A stretch of DNA of 64,000 bases from Streptomyces qaidamensis (GTDB lineage Bacteria > Actinomycetota > Actinomycetes > Streptomycetales > Streptomycetaceae): assembly GCF_001611795.1 (NCBI RefSeq), contig NZ_CP015098.1:6386001-6450000 (forward strand), read 5' to 3'. The notes beneath the pieces are model-generated. The model was not told where the DNA came from. It did no database searches and saw only the letters and a program-made list of their open reading frames with translations. The position numbers and the translations under genes are program-made. Shown here piece by piece: positions 57,987 through 64,000 of the stretch; positions within the stretch are counted from its first letter, which is position 1; each line of letters opens with the position of its first letter.

Positions 57987-59113
57987 TGAACGACTCTTCC
58001 TGGGGGGCGCCGCCACAGGCCGGGTACTGGGGGCCCACCGACCAAGGGCATGGTCGTGGGCACGTCCAGGGCTCAGGCCACGGGCACGTCCAGGGGGCCG
58101 CTGCGGCGGGTCCCGCATACGATGCGTATGAAGCGCCTCAGACTCGCCCCATGCCCATCGTGCCCGACGTGACCGAATTCGGCGGTAACCAGGATGACGA
58201 CCGGGGGGCTGCTCGGCTGAGCGGCACCCCGGTCCGAAACGACACGAATCCGGAGCCCATGCCCGACGCCTCGCAGCCGGCGCCCAAGCCGCCGAAGAAG
58301 AGCGCGGGTCGCGACCTGAGTGCCGCGATAGGGGTCGGTGTCGGGCTCGGTGCGGTGATCGTCGCGTCGCTGTTCGTCGTCAAGGCCCTGTTCGTCGGCG
58401 TCGTCGCGGTGGCCGTGGTGGTGGGCCTGTGGGAGCTGACCAAGCGGCTGGAGGAACGCAAGGGCATCCGGGCACCCCTGGTGCCGCTCGCGCTCGGTGG
58501 TGCCGCGATGGTCGTCGCCGGGTATGTGCGGGGCGCCGAGGGCGCCTGGGTGGCGATGGCGCTCACGGCACTGGCCGTCCTGGTCTGGCGCATGACCGAA
58601 CCGCCGGAGGGCTACCTGCGGGATGTCACCGCGGGCGTCTTCGCGGCGTTCTACGTGCCGTTCCTCGCGACCTTCGTCGCGATGATGCTGACCGCGGACG
58701 ACGGGCCGCAGCGGGTGCTCACCTTCTTGCTGCTCACGGTCGTCAGCGACACCGGCGCCTACGCCGTCGGCTGGCGGTTCGGCCGGCACAAGCTCGCCCC
58801 GCGCATCAGCCCCGGCAAGACCCGCGAGGGCCTGCTCGGCGCGGTCTCCTTCGCCATGGTCGCGGGGGCACTGTGCATGCAGTTCCTCATCGACGACGGT
58901 GCCTGGTGGCAGGGACTGGTGCTGGGTCTCGCGGTCGCGGTCACCGCCACGCTCGGCGACCTCGGCGAGTCCATGATCAAGCGGGACCTCGGCATCAAGG
59001 ACATGGGCACGCTGCTGCCGGGCCACGGCGGCATCATGGACCGGCTCGACTCGCTGCTGCCCACGGCTCCGGTGGTGTGGCTGCTGCTCGTGCTGTTCGT
59101 CGGGTCGGGCTGA
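57986..59113 (+). CDS. cdsA: Phosphatidate cytidylyltransferase
   Basis: 375 residues. The first ~105 residues are a hydrophilic cytoplasmic extension with a small tandem repeat (GHVQG twice), absent from E. coli CdsA. Then about eight membrane spans. The CTP-transferase signature is near the C-terminus: LGDLGESMIKRDLGIKDMGTLLPGHGGIMDRLDSLL. Makes CDP-diacylglycerol for phospholipid synthesis. Overlaps frr by one base; a hairpin at 59129-59158 follows. Confidence 0.94.
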   Translation: MNDSSWGAPPQAGYWGPTDQGHGRGHVQGSGHGHVQGAAAAGPAYDAYEAPQTRPMPIVPDVTEFGGNQDDDRGAARLSGTPVRNDTNPEPMPDASQPAPKPPKKSAGRDLSAAIGVGVGLGAVIVASLFVVKALFVGVVAVAVVVGLWELTKRLEERKGIRAPLVPLALGGAAMVVAGYVRGAEGAWVAMALTALAVLVWRMTEPPEGYLRDVTAGVFAAFYVPFLATFVAMMLTADDGPQRVLTFLLLTVVSDTGAYAVGWRFGRHKLAPRISPGKTREGLLGAVSFAMVAGALCMQFLIDDGAWWQGLVLGLAVAVTATLGDLGESMIKRDLGIKDMGTLLPGHGGIMDRLDSLLPTAPVVWLLLVLFVGSG

Positions 59114-59128
59114 AGCGACCTCTGCCGG

Positions 59129-59158
59129 CGAGCCCCTGCCCTGCTGGGCGGGGGCTCG
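59129..59158 (+). terminator. Terminator after cdsA
   Basis: CGAGCCCCTGCCC, TGCT loop, GGGCGGGGGCTCG, one wobble pair, 15 nt after the cdsA stop, then CTGTCGTCC. Confidence 0.7.
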
Positions 59159-59229
59159 CTGTCGTCCCGGGGAGACGCCCGGGAGCCTGAGGTGGGACGA
59201 TTCAGATGTACCTCCCAAAGGAGGCCATC

Positions 59230-59679
59230 ATGGCCATCATCCGAGAGAGCATCGACGTCGACCGCCGTCCGGAGGAGGTCTACCAGTACGTCATGGACAC
59301 CCAGCGCATGCCGGAGTGGCAGCTGAGCGCCGTGTCCGCGGAGCGCCTCGACGAGGGGCCCGTCGGCGTCGGCACCCAGGTCCGGGTGACCCGGCACATC
59401 GGCCGTCGTGTCATGCCGATGACCATGGAGGTCACCGAGTACGACCCGCCGCACAGCTGGGGCATGCGCGGCGTCGACGGCCCCGTCCGGGCACAGGTGC
59501 ACGGCGAGGTCGAACCGTACGACGAGGGCCGGCGCTCCCACGTCACGATCGACATCGACTTCGAGGGCCACGGCATGGGCAAGGTCCTGGTCCCGCTCGT
59601 CGTACGCCCCCAGGTCCGCAAGGAACTCCCGCGCAACGAGCAGCTCCTCAAGGACCGGCTGGAACAGACGGGCGAGTAG
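59230..59679 (+). CDS. SRPBCC (polyketide cyclase/START-like) family protein
   Basis: 149 residues. SRPBCC fold: RESIDVDRRPEEVYQYVMDTQRMPEWQ, GTQVRVTRHIGRRVMPMTMEVTEYDPPHSWGMR. Binds a small hydrophobic ligand; function unknown. ATG 59230 with a perfect GGAGG five bases upstream; the upstream MYLPKEAI frame is rejected. Last chromosomal gene before the mobile element. Confidence 0.85.
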   Translation: MAIIRESIDVDRRPEEVYQYVMDTQRMPEWQLSAVSAERLDEGPVGVGTQVRVTRHIGRRVMPMTMEVTEYDPPHSWGMRGVDGPVRAQVHGEVEPYDEGRRSHVTIDIDFEGHGMGKVLVPLVVRPQVRKELPRNEQLLKDRLEQTGE

Positions 59680-59768
59680 AGCGCCTCCGCCCCCGGCGGC
59701 TCGCACGGAGGGCTCGCACGGGGGCCTTGCCGTCTTCCGCCAGGAGAACCGGTGCCGCGGAGAAGGGC

Positions 59769-59797
59769 GTCATGGCTCGCGCGTGCCCGGAGCCATG
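59769..59797 (+). terminator. Inverted repeat upstream of rlmN fragment
   Basis: TCATGGCTC (59769-59777) and GAGCCATGA (59789-59797), 11-nt loop. Could end the SRPBCC transcript or belong to the rlmN leader. The preceding stretch has a short tandem repeat (GGCTCGCACGGAG/GGCTCGCACGGGG, ~59699-59724). Confidence 0.4.
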
Positions 59798-59867
59798 ACC
59801 AGGAACACTCGGTTCCGTCGGCCGGGGCCGCAGGTCACCTGAATCGATCTGCGACACTGGTACGGCC

Positions 59868-59901
59868 ATGCCTAAGCCCGGAGAACTGATGTGCTCCGGG
59901 C
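59868..59901. mobile_element. Left attachment site (att) of the integrated element
   Basis: The rlmN start region carries inverted arms GCCCGGAG (59876-59883) and CTCCGGGC (59894-59901) around a 10-nt spacer, the geometry of a tyrosine-recombinase core site. It lies just downstream of the integrase gene, as in other AICEs. The right-hand copy is outside the window. Confidence 0.55.
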
Positions 59902-59939
59902 ACGAAGAAGCCCCCTACCAGCGATGCTGTCGCCAATAG
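59868..59939 (+). pseudogene. rlmN: 5' fragment of rlmN, interrupted by the mobile element
   Basis: ATG CCT AAG CCC GGA GAA CTG encodes MPKPGEL, which as I recall is exactly how Streptomyces RlmN (23S rRNA A2503 / tRNA A37 methyltransferase) begins (MPKPGELTFVAPRG). rlmN is the expected next gene after the cdsA block. Here the frame continues into element DNA (MCSGHEEAPYQRCC) and stops at 59939, so only seven native codons remain. The rest of rlmN should lie beyond the right end of the element, outside the window. Confidence 0.65.
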
Positions 59940-59945
59940 GGGGCT
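59909..59945 (-). terminator. Terminator downstream of int
   Basis: AGCCCCCTA (59909-59917) and TAGGGGGCT (59937-59945) form a 9-bp stem; on the minus strand TCTTCG follows. Ends the element's leftward operon before it reads antisense into rlmN. Confidence 0.65.
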
Positions 59946-59959
59946 GTCTTGTGCCTGCT

Positions 59960-59978
59960 GGGCCGTCTCTGGGCCGTC
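59960..59978. repeat. Direct repeats beside att, possible integrase arm sites
   Basis: GGGCCGTC at 59960-59967 and 59971-59978, 11-bp period, overlapping the int stop codon. Placed like arm-type integrase binding sites. Weak evidence. Confidence 0.3.
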
Positions 59979-61212
59979 ACGGCTCCTGGGCCGTGCCGAA
60001 GACACCGTCCAGGGCACGGCGGGCGCGCTCGGTACTGCTGGGCATCAGGTGGGCGTACACGCGCAGCGTCATCGCCGGATCGGAGTGCCCGAGGTATTCG
60101 CTCACGGCCTTGATGCTCTCGCCCGCGTCCAGGAGGACCGAGGCGTAGAAGTGGCGGAGGGCGTGCATTCCGTGCTGCCGGGCGGAGGCGTACGGCTTGC
60201 CGGGTTCGGGCGTCGGGATGAGGCCGGCGGCTGCGAGGGCGGGCTTCCATTCCTGGATGTTGAAGTTGCTTCGCCAGACGATTCCGCCGGCCGTGTTGGT
60301 GAAGATGAGGCGGCGCTCGGTGAGCGGGCCGTCCGGCCTGGCCCACGGCAGCTTGATTGCTACGGGCGGGTGATTCTTGATGTGCTGCCGCAAGGCGGAG
60401 GCGACCGAGGACGGCAGCGGTACGTCCCGTTCCTTGTTGCCCTTGGGTGGAGCGAAGACGGCGACGCCCCGGATCAGCTTGACCTGAGCGGTGACCCGAA
60501 GGGTGTCGCCGTCGAGCTGCAGGGTGTCTTGGGCCAGGCCGATGATCTCGCCTTGGCGGAGGCCGCAGCCGCTGCCGACGTCGACCATGGCTCGGTAGCG
60601 CTCGGGTAGGGCGTCGCGGACCGCACGTACCTGCGACGGAAGCCAGGGCACGACCCGGGCAGTCGAGACGGCGGGCGGACGCACTGACGCGGCCGAGCAC
60701 GGATTACGGGCGAGGAAGCCGTCATCCACGGCGGCCGAGAGCACGGCACGGACGTTGGCGTAGATGTTGCGGGCGTAGGTGCCGCCCATCGGACCGTTCT
60801 CCAGGTCGCGCACGAACTCGCGGATGTGGACCGGGCGGAAAGACCCGAGCGGTCGAGCCCCGATACGCGGGAAGGCGTGCAGCCGAAGCCGGGTCTCCAC
60901 CCCGATGCGCGTGTTCAGGTCGGTCGTCTGCCCGGTGATCCAGCGCTCTGCGTACTGCTGAAAGGTAGTCTGCGCTGCCCTGGGGTCCACGTACTGACCA
61001 CGGGACATGTCGGCAGCCGTCTCGGCCAGCCACTCTTCCGCCCGGCGCTTCTGGCGGTCTGGGAAGGACTTGCTCTTCTCTGTGCCGTCCGGGCCGACGT
61101 ACCGGGCCCGGTAGCGGAGTCCGTTGCCGTAGCGGTCGGTCTTGACCCTCACCGGCTTGCCGTCGGGTCCTGGCTCGGTTTTGTACCAGCGGTCTTGGAT
61201 ATGGCCAGCCAT
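59977..61212 (-). CDS. int: Tyrosine recombinase (integrase)
   Basis: 411 residues. N-terminal DNA-binding part (KSKSFPDRQKRRAEEWLAE; TTFQQYAERWI core-binding SAM-like domain from ~80), catalytic domain with Arg in GCGLRQGEIIGL, HxxR in MHALRHFYASVLL, the GHSDPAMTLRVYAHL box with nucleophile Tyr. All catalytic residues are present, so it is probably active. Its start overlaps the xis stop by one base. Confidence 0.93.
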   Translation of the reverse strand: MAGHIQDRWYKTEPGPDGKPVRVKTDRYGNGLRYRARYVGPDGTEKSKSFPDRQKRRAEEWLAETAADMSRGQYVDPRAAQTTFQQYAERWITGQTTDLNTRIGVETRLRLHAFPRIGARPLGSFRPVHIREFVRDLENGPMGGTYARNIYANVRAVLSAAVDDGFLARNPCSAASVRPPAVSTARVVPWLPSQVRAVRDALPERYRAMVDVGSGCGLRQGEIIGLAQDTLQLDGDTLRVTAQVKLIRGVAVFAPPKGNKERDVPLPSSVASALRQHIKNHPPVAIKLPWARPDGPLTERRLIFTNTAGGIVWRSNFNIQEWKPALAAAGLIPTPEPGKPYASARQHGMHALRHFYASVLLDAGESIKAVSEYLGHSDPAMTLRVYAHLMPSSTERARRALDGVFGTAQEP

Positions 61213-61409
61213 CAGGCAGCCTCCGCAAGCTGCGAGTCCACCCAGGCCCGCACGTCACGCGGGTCGAAGCGCAGGTGCCGGCCGACCCGGAAGCCGCGGG
61301 GGCCGGTGTGCTTCCGGCGCCACTGGTAGACCGTCTCGACGCTGGGAAGCTCGAACATCTCGACCAGGTCCTCAGGGGTCAGGAACCGGTTCGGCAGCTC
61401 TGACGCCAT
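61212..61409 (-). CDS. xis: Excisionase-like helix-turn-helix protein
   Basis: 65 residues: FLTPEDLVEMFELPSVETVYQWRRKHTGPRGFRVGRHLRFDPRDVRAWVDSQ, quoted only in part, is the MerR-like/Xis winged helix found next to integrases. ATG 61409 with GAAAGGGA upstream. Two bases separate it from the rep stop. Directs excision with Int. Confidence 0.88.
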   Translation of the reverse strand: MASELPNRFLTPEDLVEMFELPSVETVYQWRRKHTGPRGFRVGRHLRFDPRDVRAWVDSQLAEAA

Positions 61410-61411
61410 GG

Positions 61412-62800
61412 TCAACAATCCCTTTCGTCGGCGAGCAGGGTGGGCAGTTCTTCACGAGCGGTTTCGCGGTTGTGTTGGATGTCGCGGCGGATGTTGGCGG
61501 CGAGCCAGGATTCGCCGGGGGAGTGGCCGTGGCCTGCGTAGCTCCAGTGGGCGAGGGTGAGCGTGGTTGCTTCCTCGTGGTCGGGGTCAGGCAGGCCGAG
61601 GGCTTCGCGTTGCTGGGCGGCGCGGTAGTCGGCGCGGGTCTGGCGGAGGGCGCCGAGGGTGGTGGAGTAGCGGCGGGACTTGGTGGAGAAGTGGCCGCGG
61701 AAGCCGAGCATGTGAGCCCAGTCGCGGAGCTTGCGGTCCGGGTAGAGCGCGTGCAGGTCGAGGCAGGCCTCGATGAGCCGGGCAGGGTGGTCGGGTACGC
61801 CGAGCAGGACCAGGGCCTCTTTGTTGCCGATGCGGCGGTCGACGGTGCCGGTGGTCTCGGCTGCTTTAGTGGCGTACTTGGCGACGTACGAGGCGACGGC
61901 CTGTTCGGTGATCTCTTCGCCGTTGCCGAAGGCTCCGATCGGCTGCACGTCGAGCTGCGTGCCCCAGTGCAGCGTCCGGGCGGGCTGGTCCCCGGCGGCG
62001 GGCACGTCGACCGCGACGCGGGCGGCGGCGGCATGGATGGAGTCGGTGAGCAGATCGAGGGTGGCCCATGCCGGCGGCGGATCGTCCGGCCCGTCGGGTC
62101 CGTCGAAGCGGATCACGGCATGGAAGTGGACGGCCCCGCGCTTCTGGTACTCGGCGACCTTGCCGAAGGAGACGCGGGACTGTTCCTTGGCAGCCTTCTG
62201 TGTGAGCCCGGCTCGCTTGGCGATCTCGCGGCGCAGGTAGATCGTGAAGTAGCGCCACAGCTCGGAAGCGTGGTTGTTCCACAGCACCGCGCACGCGTAG
62301 TCGTAGCCGTCGGGGTCGAGCGGGGTGCCGAGTTCGGGTGCGTCCTCGCCGTGGCGGGTGCCGCAGCGGCAGGGCCGGTTTCCGGGGCGGTTGTGGACCG
62401 GGCCGAACGAGGGCGCGGTGAGGGTGGCGAAGACCCTGGGGTGGTCGCGGATGGTGTGCGGGGTGCCTTTGGCAGGGTCGCCGACGAGGCCGGCGCGGAT
62501 CAGATGGTAGGTGTCGCCCGCGTAGGTCCAGGCGCAGGCCGGGCAGCGGGACGCGCGGCGGTTGCCGCAGGCGACGCGGAGCCGTCCGCCGGGCTGGGTG
62601 TCGGTCGAGTAGGAGTGCAGGACCTGCCCGGTGGTGGCGTCGCGGGTGACGGTGGTGCCTTGCAGGTGGATGGGGTCGGAGCAGCCGCCGGTGCGGCGGA
62701 TCTGGTCTTGGATGCGGTCGAAGCCGGGGGACCCGGCCAGCCTCAGCACGTCGGCGAGGGTGGCCGGGTCCAGGCCCGCCATGGTGGCGGTGTCGGTCAC
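61412..62800 (-). CDS. repSA: Rolling-circle replication initiator (RepSA-like)
   Basis: 462 residues, GTG start. Cys-rich N-terminal region (CGNRRASRCPACAWTY, CRCGTRHG), motif I FATLTAPSFG, HUH motif GAVHFHAVIRFDG with HFH, and the nucleophile region SYVAKYATK. This matches the RepSA replication protein family of pSAM2-type elements, which replicate after excision. Overlaps the preceding small gene (GTGA). Confidence 0.9.
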   Translation of the reverse strand: MTDTATMAGLDPATLADVLRLAGSPGFDRIQDQIRRTGGCSDPIHLQGTTVTRDATTGQVLHSYSTDTQPGGRLRVACGNRRASRCPACAWTYAGDTYHLIRAGLVGDPAKGTPHTIRDHPRVFATLTAPSFGPVHNRPGNRPCRCGTRHGEDAPELGTPLDPDGYDYACAVLWNNHASELWRYFTIYLRREIAKRAGLTQKAAKEQSRVSFGKVAEYQKRGAVHFHAVIRFDGPDGPDDPPPAWATLDLLTDSIHAAAARVAVDVPAAGDQPARTLHWGTQLDVQPIGAFGNGEEITEQAVASYVAKYATKAAETTGTVDRRIGNKEALVLLGVPDHPARLIEACLDLHALYPDRKLRDWAHMLGFRGHFSTKSRRYSTTLGALRQTRADYRAAQQREALGLPDPDHEEATTLTLAHWSYAGHGHSPGESWLAANIRRDIQHNRETAREELPTLLADERDC

Positions 62801-63039
62801 ACGGCACCGTCCGAGGTGGTTTCGGTGATCCGGTCGAGGGCCGACGCGGCTTCCTCAGCGGCACGGGCCAGGGCGCGCAGGGCGTCGGCAGTGCCCTGAC
62901 GGGCGATCAGCGCAAGGTCGACGAACTCTCCCCCGACACGGAGGCTGACGAAGCCTTCGTCCTCGGGCGTGGGAGCGAACACGCTTACGCGGGCGGTGGT
63001 GTCCGGCTCCAGGTGAGCTGAGGTGGTGATGGTCCTCAT
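62797..63039 (-). CDS. Small element-encoded protein, unknown function
   Basis: 80 residues from ATG 63039 (GTG 63051 also possible; GGGAGG lies upstream of both). MRTITTSAHLEPDTTARVSV, GFVSLRVGGEFVDLALIARQG and an Ala-rich C-terminal helix. No known domain seen. Sits directly before rep. Confidence 0.65.
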   Translation of the reverse strand: MRTITTSAHLEPDTTARVSVFAPTPEDEGFVSLRVGGEFVDLALIARQGTADALRALARAAEEAASALDRITETTSDGAV

Positions 63040-63047
63040 GGCGGCGG

Positions 63048-63245
63048 TCACCTCCCGACACGGGCGAAGCGGGCGGCAGGCGCGTTGCCGGTGCCGTGGC
63101 AGGCCGGGCAGCCCACGGTGAGGGTCACGCGGGTGCCGTCGGTGTGGCGGCTGCCGGTGGTGATGACGACGGCGGCGAAGCCGTCGCAGTCACGGCAGAT
63201 CCGCGCAGCCGGGGCGTGCTGGGGCATCATGGGTTTGCCTTTCAT
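63048..63245 (-). CDS. Small zinc-ribbon protein
   Basis: 65 residues. Two CxxC-type pairs, CRDCDG and CPACHGTG (the latter resembling a DnaJ zinc repeat), suggest a zinc ribbon. ATG 63245 chosen; Met codons at 63230 and 63227 are alternatives. Function unknown; similar small zinc proteins are common in AICEs. Confidence 0.65.
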   Translation of the reverse strand: MKGKPMMPQHAPAARICRDCDGFAAVVITTGSRHTDGTRVTLTVGCPACHGTGNAPAARFARVGR

Positions 63246-63320
63246 GTCCGTTGGATCTGGAAGGTGGGAAGGCGCCCGGAGCGGCGGAAGTTTGGCGACC
63301 GAGGCCGCTCCGGGGGCCGT

Positions 63321-63644
63321 TCAGCGGTGGTTGTTGAGGTCCTTGATGAGCAGCCGCAAGACGACCGCGACCACGGCGACGGAGACGCCGGTGATGGCGA
63401 CCGCGAGGAGCATGGAGACCAGGACCGCGCCGACGACGAGGACCACCGCGCCACCACCGGCAGCGAGGGCGAGCGTGCTGCCCGGGGTGAGCTGGACCGT
63501 CGGCCGGTTCGAAGCGACGGGCGCGACCGAGGCCGGGGCCGGGGCGCGTGTCGGCTGGCCGGGCGCCGGGTTGTGGGCGGTCGCCGAGGTGGTGGCGGTG
63601 ACCGGGAGCGCGGTGTCCTGGGGCGGGTATTTCGGCGTGAACAC
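63321..63644 (-). CDS. Spd-like small membrane protein
   Basis: 107 residues, GTG start with GAAGGGA ten bases upstream. The N-terminal ~55 residues are Pro/Ala/Thr-rich. Then a long hydrophobic region (STLALAAGGGAVVLVVGAVLVSMLLAVAITGVSVAVVAVVL) is followed by a short basic tail. The layout fits Spd proteins that help intramycelial plasmid spread. Assignment by context. Confidence 0.65.
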   Translation of the reverse strand: MFTPKYPPQDTALPVTATTSATAHNPAPGQPTRAPAPASVAPVASNRPTVQLTPGSTLALAAGGGAVVLVVGAVLVSMLLAVAITGVSVAVVAVVLRLLIKDLNNHR

Positions 63645-63659
63645 GAGGGCGGTTCCCTT

Positions 63660-63815
63660 CTATTTGAGGACGGTGCTGAGGGCGGGGGCGAGGAAACTGC
63701 TGGCGGCGAGGTAGCCGCCGACCAGGAGCACGGCGACCAGCCACCACGGCGGGCGGGCGAGCTTGACGCCGAGCCATCCGACGACGAGCAGGGCGAGCCA
63801 GAGCGGTACGTCCAT
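63660..63815 (-). CDS. 51-residue membrane protein
   Basis: MDVPLWLALLVVGWLGVKLA followed by RPPWWLVAVLLVGGYLAASS: two hydrophobic helices with a short basic loop, ending FLAPALSTVLK. ATG 63815 with AGGAG about nine bases upstream; TAG at 63662-63660. Lies in the spd gene run. Short enough to be missed by automatic annotation. Confidence 0.7.
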   Translation of the reverse strand: MDVPLWLALLVVGWLGVKLARPPWWLVAVLLVGGYLAASSFLAPALSTVLK

Positions 63816-63829
63816 GGCGCGGTCTCCTG

Positions 63830-64000
63830 TCAGGCCTTGCAGCAGTGGGTGCGGGCGGCGAGTTCGGCGCCGGCGCGGGTGTCGTAGTCGGCGGCGAAGC
63901 CGCAGCCAGGGGCGGTGCAGGCGGCGGTGTGCTTGTCGCGGCCCCGGCCGTCGTAGGCGGTGGCGACCTGCACGGGGCCGATGCGGATCACGTTGCGGAA
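63830..64000 (-). CDS. Mobile element transfer protein (partial at window edge)
   Basis: The frame enters from beyond 64000 and ends at TGA 63832-63830; 56 residues are visible. RIGPVQVATAYDGRGRDKHTAACTAPGCGFAADYDTRAGAELAARTH and a final HCCKA, quoted only in part here, carry Cys/His residues that could bind zinc. This matches the short transfer proteins next to spd genes in Streptomyces elements. A GTG in frame (63991-63989) could be internal or the start. Confidence 0.7.
   Translation of the reverse strand, partial: FRNVIRIGPVQVATAYDGRGRDKHTAACTAPGCGFAADYDTRAGAELAARTHCCKA

Larger units (their letters stand above)
59868..64000. mobile_element. Left end of an integrative and conjugative element (AICE, pSAM2 type), incomplete
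   Basis: Gene order from the att site: int, xis, rolling-circle rep, two small proteins, Spd-like membrane protein, 51-residue membrane protein, transfer-associated zinc protein, all on the minus strand with tight stop/start overlaps. This int-xis-rep-spd arrangement defines actinomycete integrative and conjugative elements. The TraB-type FtsK-like translocase and regulator expected further right are not in the window. Confidence 0.85.

Overview
The window is a stretch of a Streptomyces chromosome. The evidence is the very high GC content, many GTG starts, streptomycete-specific proteins (WhiG, NsdA, four consecutive type I signal peptidases SipW/X/Y/Z, GlcP) and a gene order that, from memory, follows the S. 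coelicolor SCO5560-SCO5628 core region. The last ~4.1 kb is the left end of an integrated mobile element. No species call is possible from sequence alone.

Layout: 1-4.3 kb carries the 3' part of ddl, a DUF3515 lipoprotein and a stand-alone RAM-domain protein on the minus strand, then thiL-thiD and rpmB. 4.5-11 kb has a FakA/YloV-type DhaL protein, followed on the opposite strand by a coupled HSP90-TPR pair that I do not expect between this gene and recG. 11.2-18.6 kb holds recG, rsmD-coaD, a DivIVA-like coiled-coil protein, and the yceD-rpmF-rnc-mutM group. 18.6-29.3 kb holds an HxlR regulator, a secreted CAP protein, acyP, a small coiled-coil protein behind a structured leader, smc, the glucose permease gene glcP, a luciferase-like protein and ftsY. 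29.3-38.1 kb holds a prim-pol protein, nsdA, amtB-glnK-glnD (nitrogen control) and ffh. 38.1-41.2 kb holds a lipoprotein, a methyltransferase, a decayed fragment of a prolyl-tRNA synthetase gene and a SprT-like protein. 41.4-48.9 kb is the ribosome maturation and secretion block rpsP-khpA-rimM-trmD-rplS-sipWXY and sipZ-nudix-DUF2469-yraN. 48.9-54.1 kb holds comM-dprA, whiG, a TetR gene and an M23 peptidase. 54.3-59.7 kb holds rpsB-tsf, pyrH-frr-cdsA and an SRPBCC protein.

At 59,868 the expected next gene, rlmN, is present only as its first seven codons. The reading frame then passes into a mobile element whose genes all run leftward (int, xis, a rolling-circle rep, small spd/transfer genes). 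This is the organisation of an actinomycete integrative and conjugative element (AICE, pSAM2 type), here using the 5' end of a protein-coding gene as attachment site. The element continues past the right edge.

Functionally the window links translation and ribosome biogenesis (L28, L32, S16, L19, S2, EF-Ts, RRF, RimM, TrmD, KhpA, RsmD), protein export (FtsY, Ffh, four signal peptidases), nitrogen sensing (GlnR-like box, AmtB, PII, GlnD), chromosome biology (Smc, RecG, MutM, DprA, ComM) and development (WhiG, NsdA). Notable non-gene signals are a dispersed Streptomyces repeat (one copy inside smc), an over-represented 12-bp palindrome, several leader or operator palindromes, and many leaderless-type promoters.
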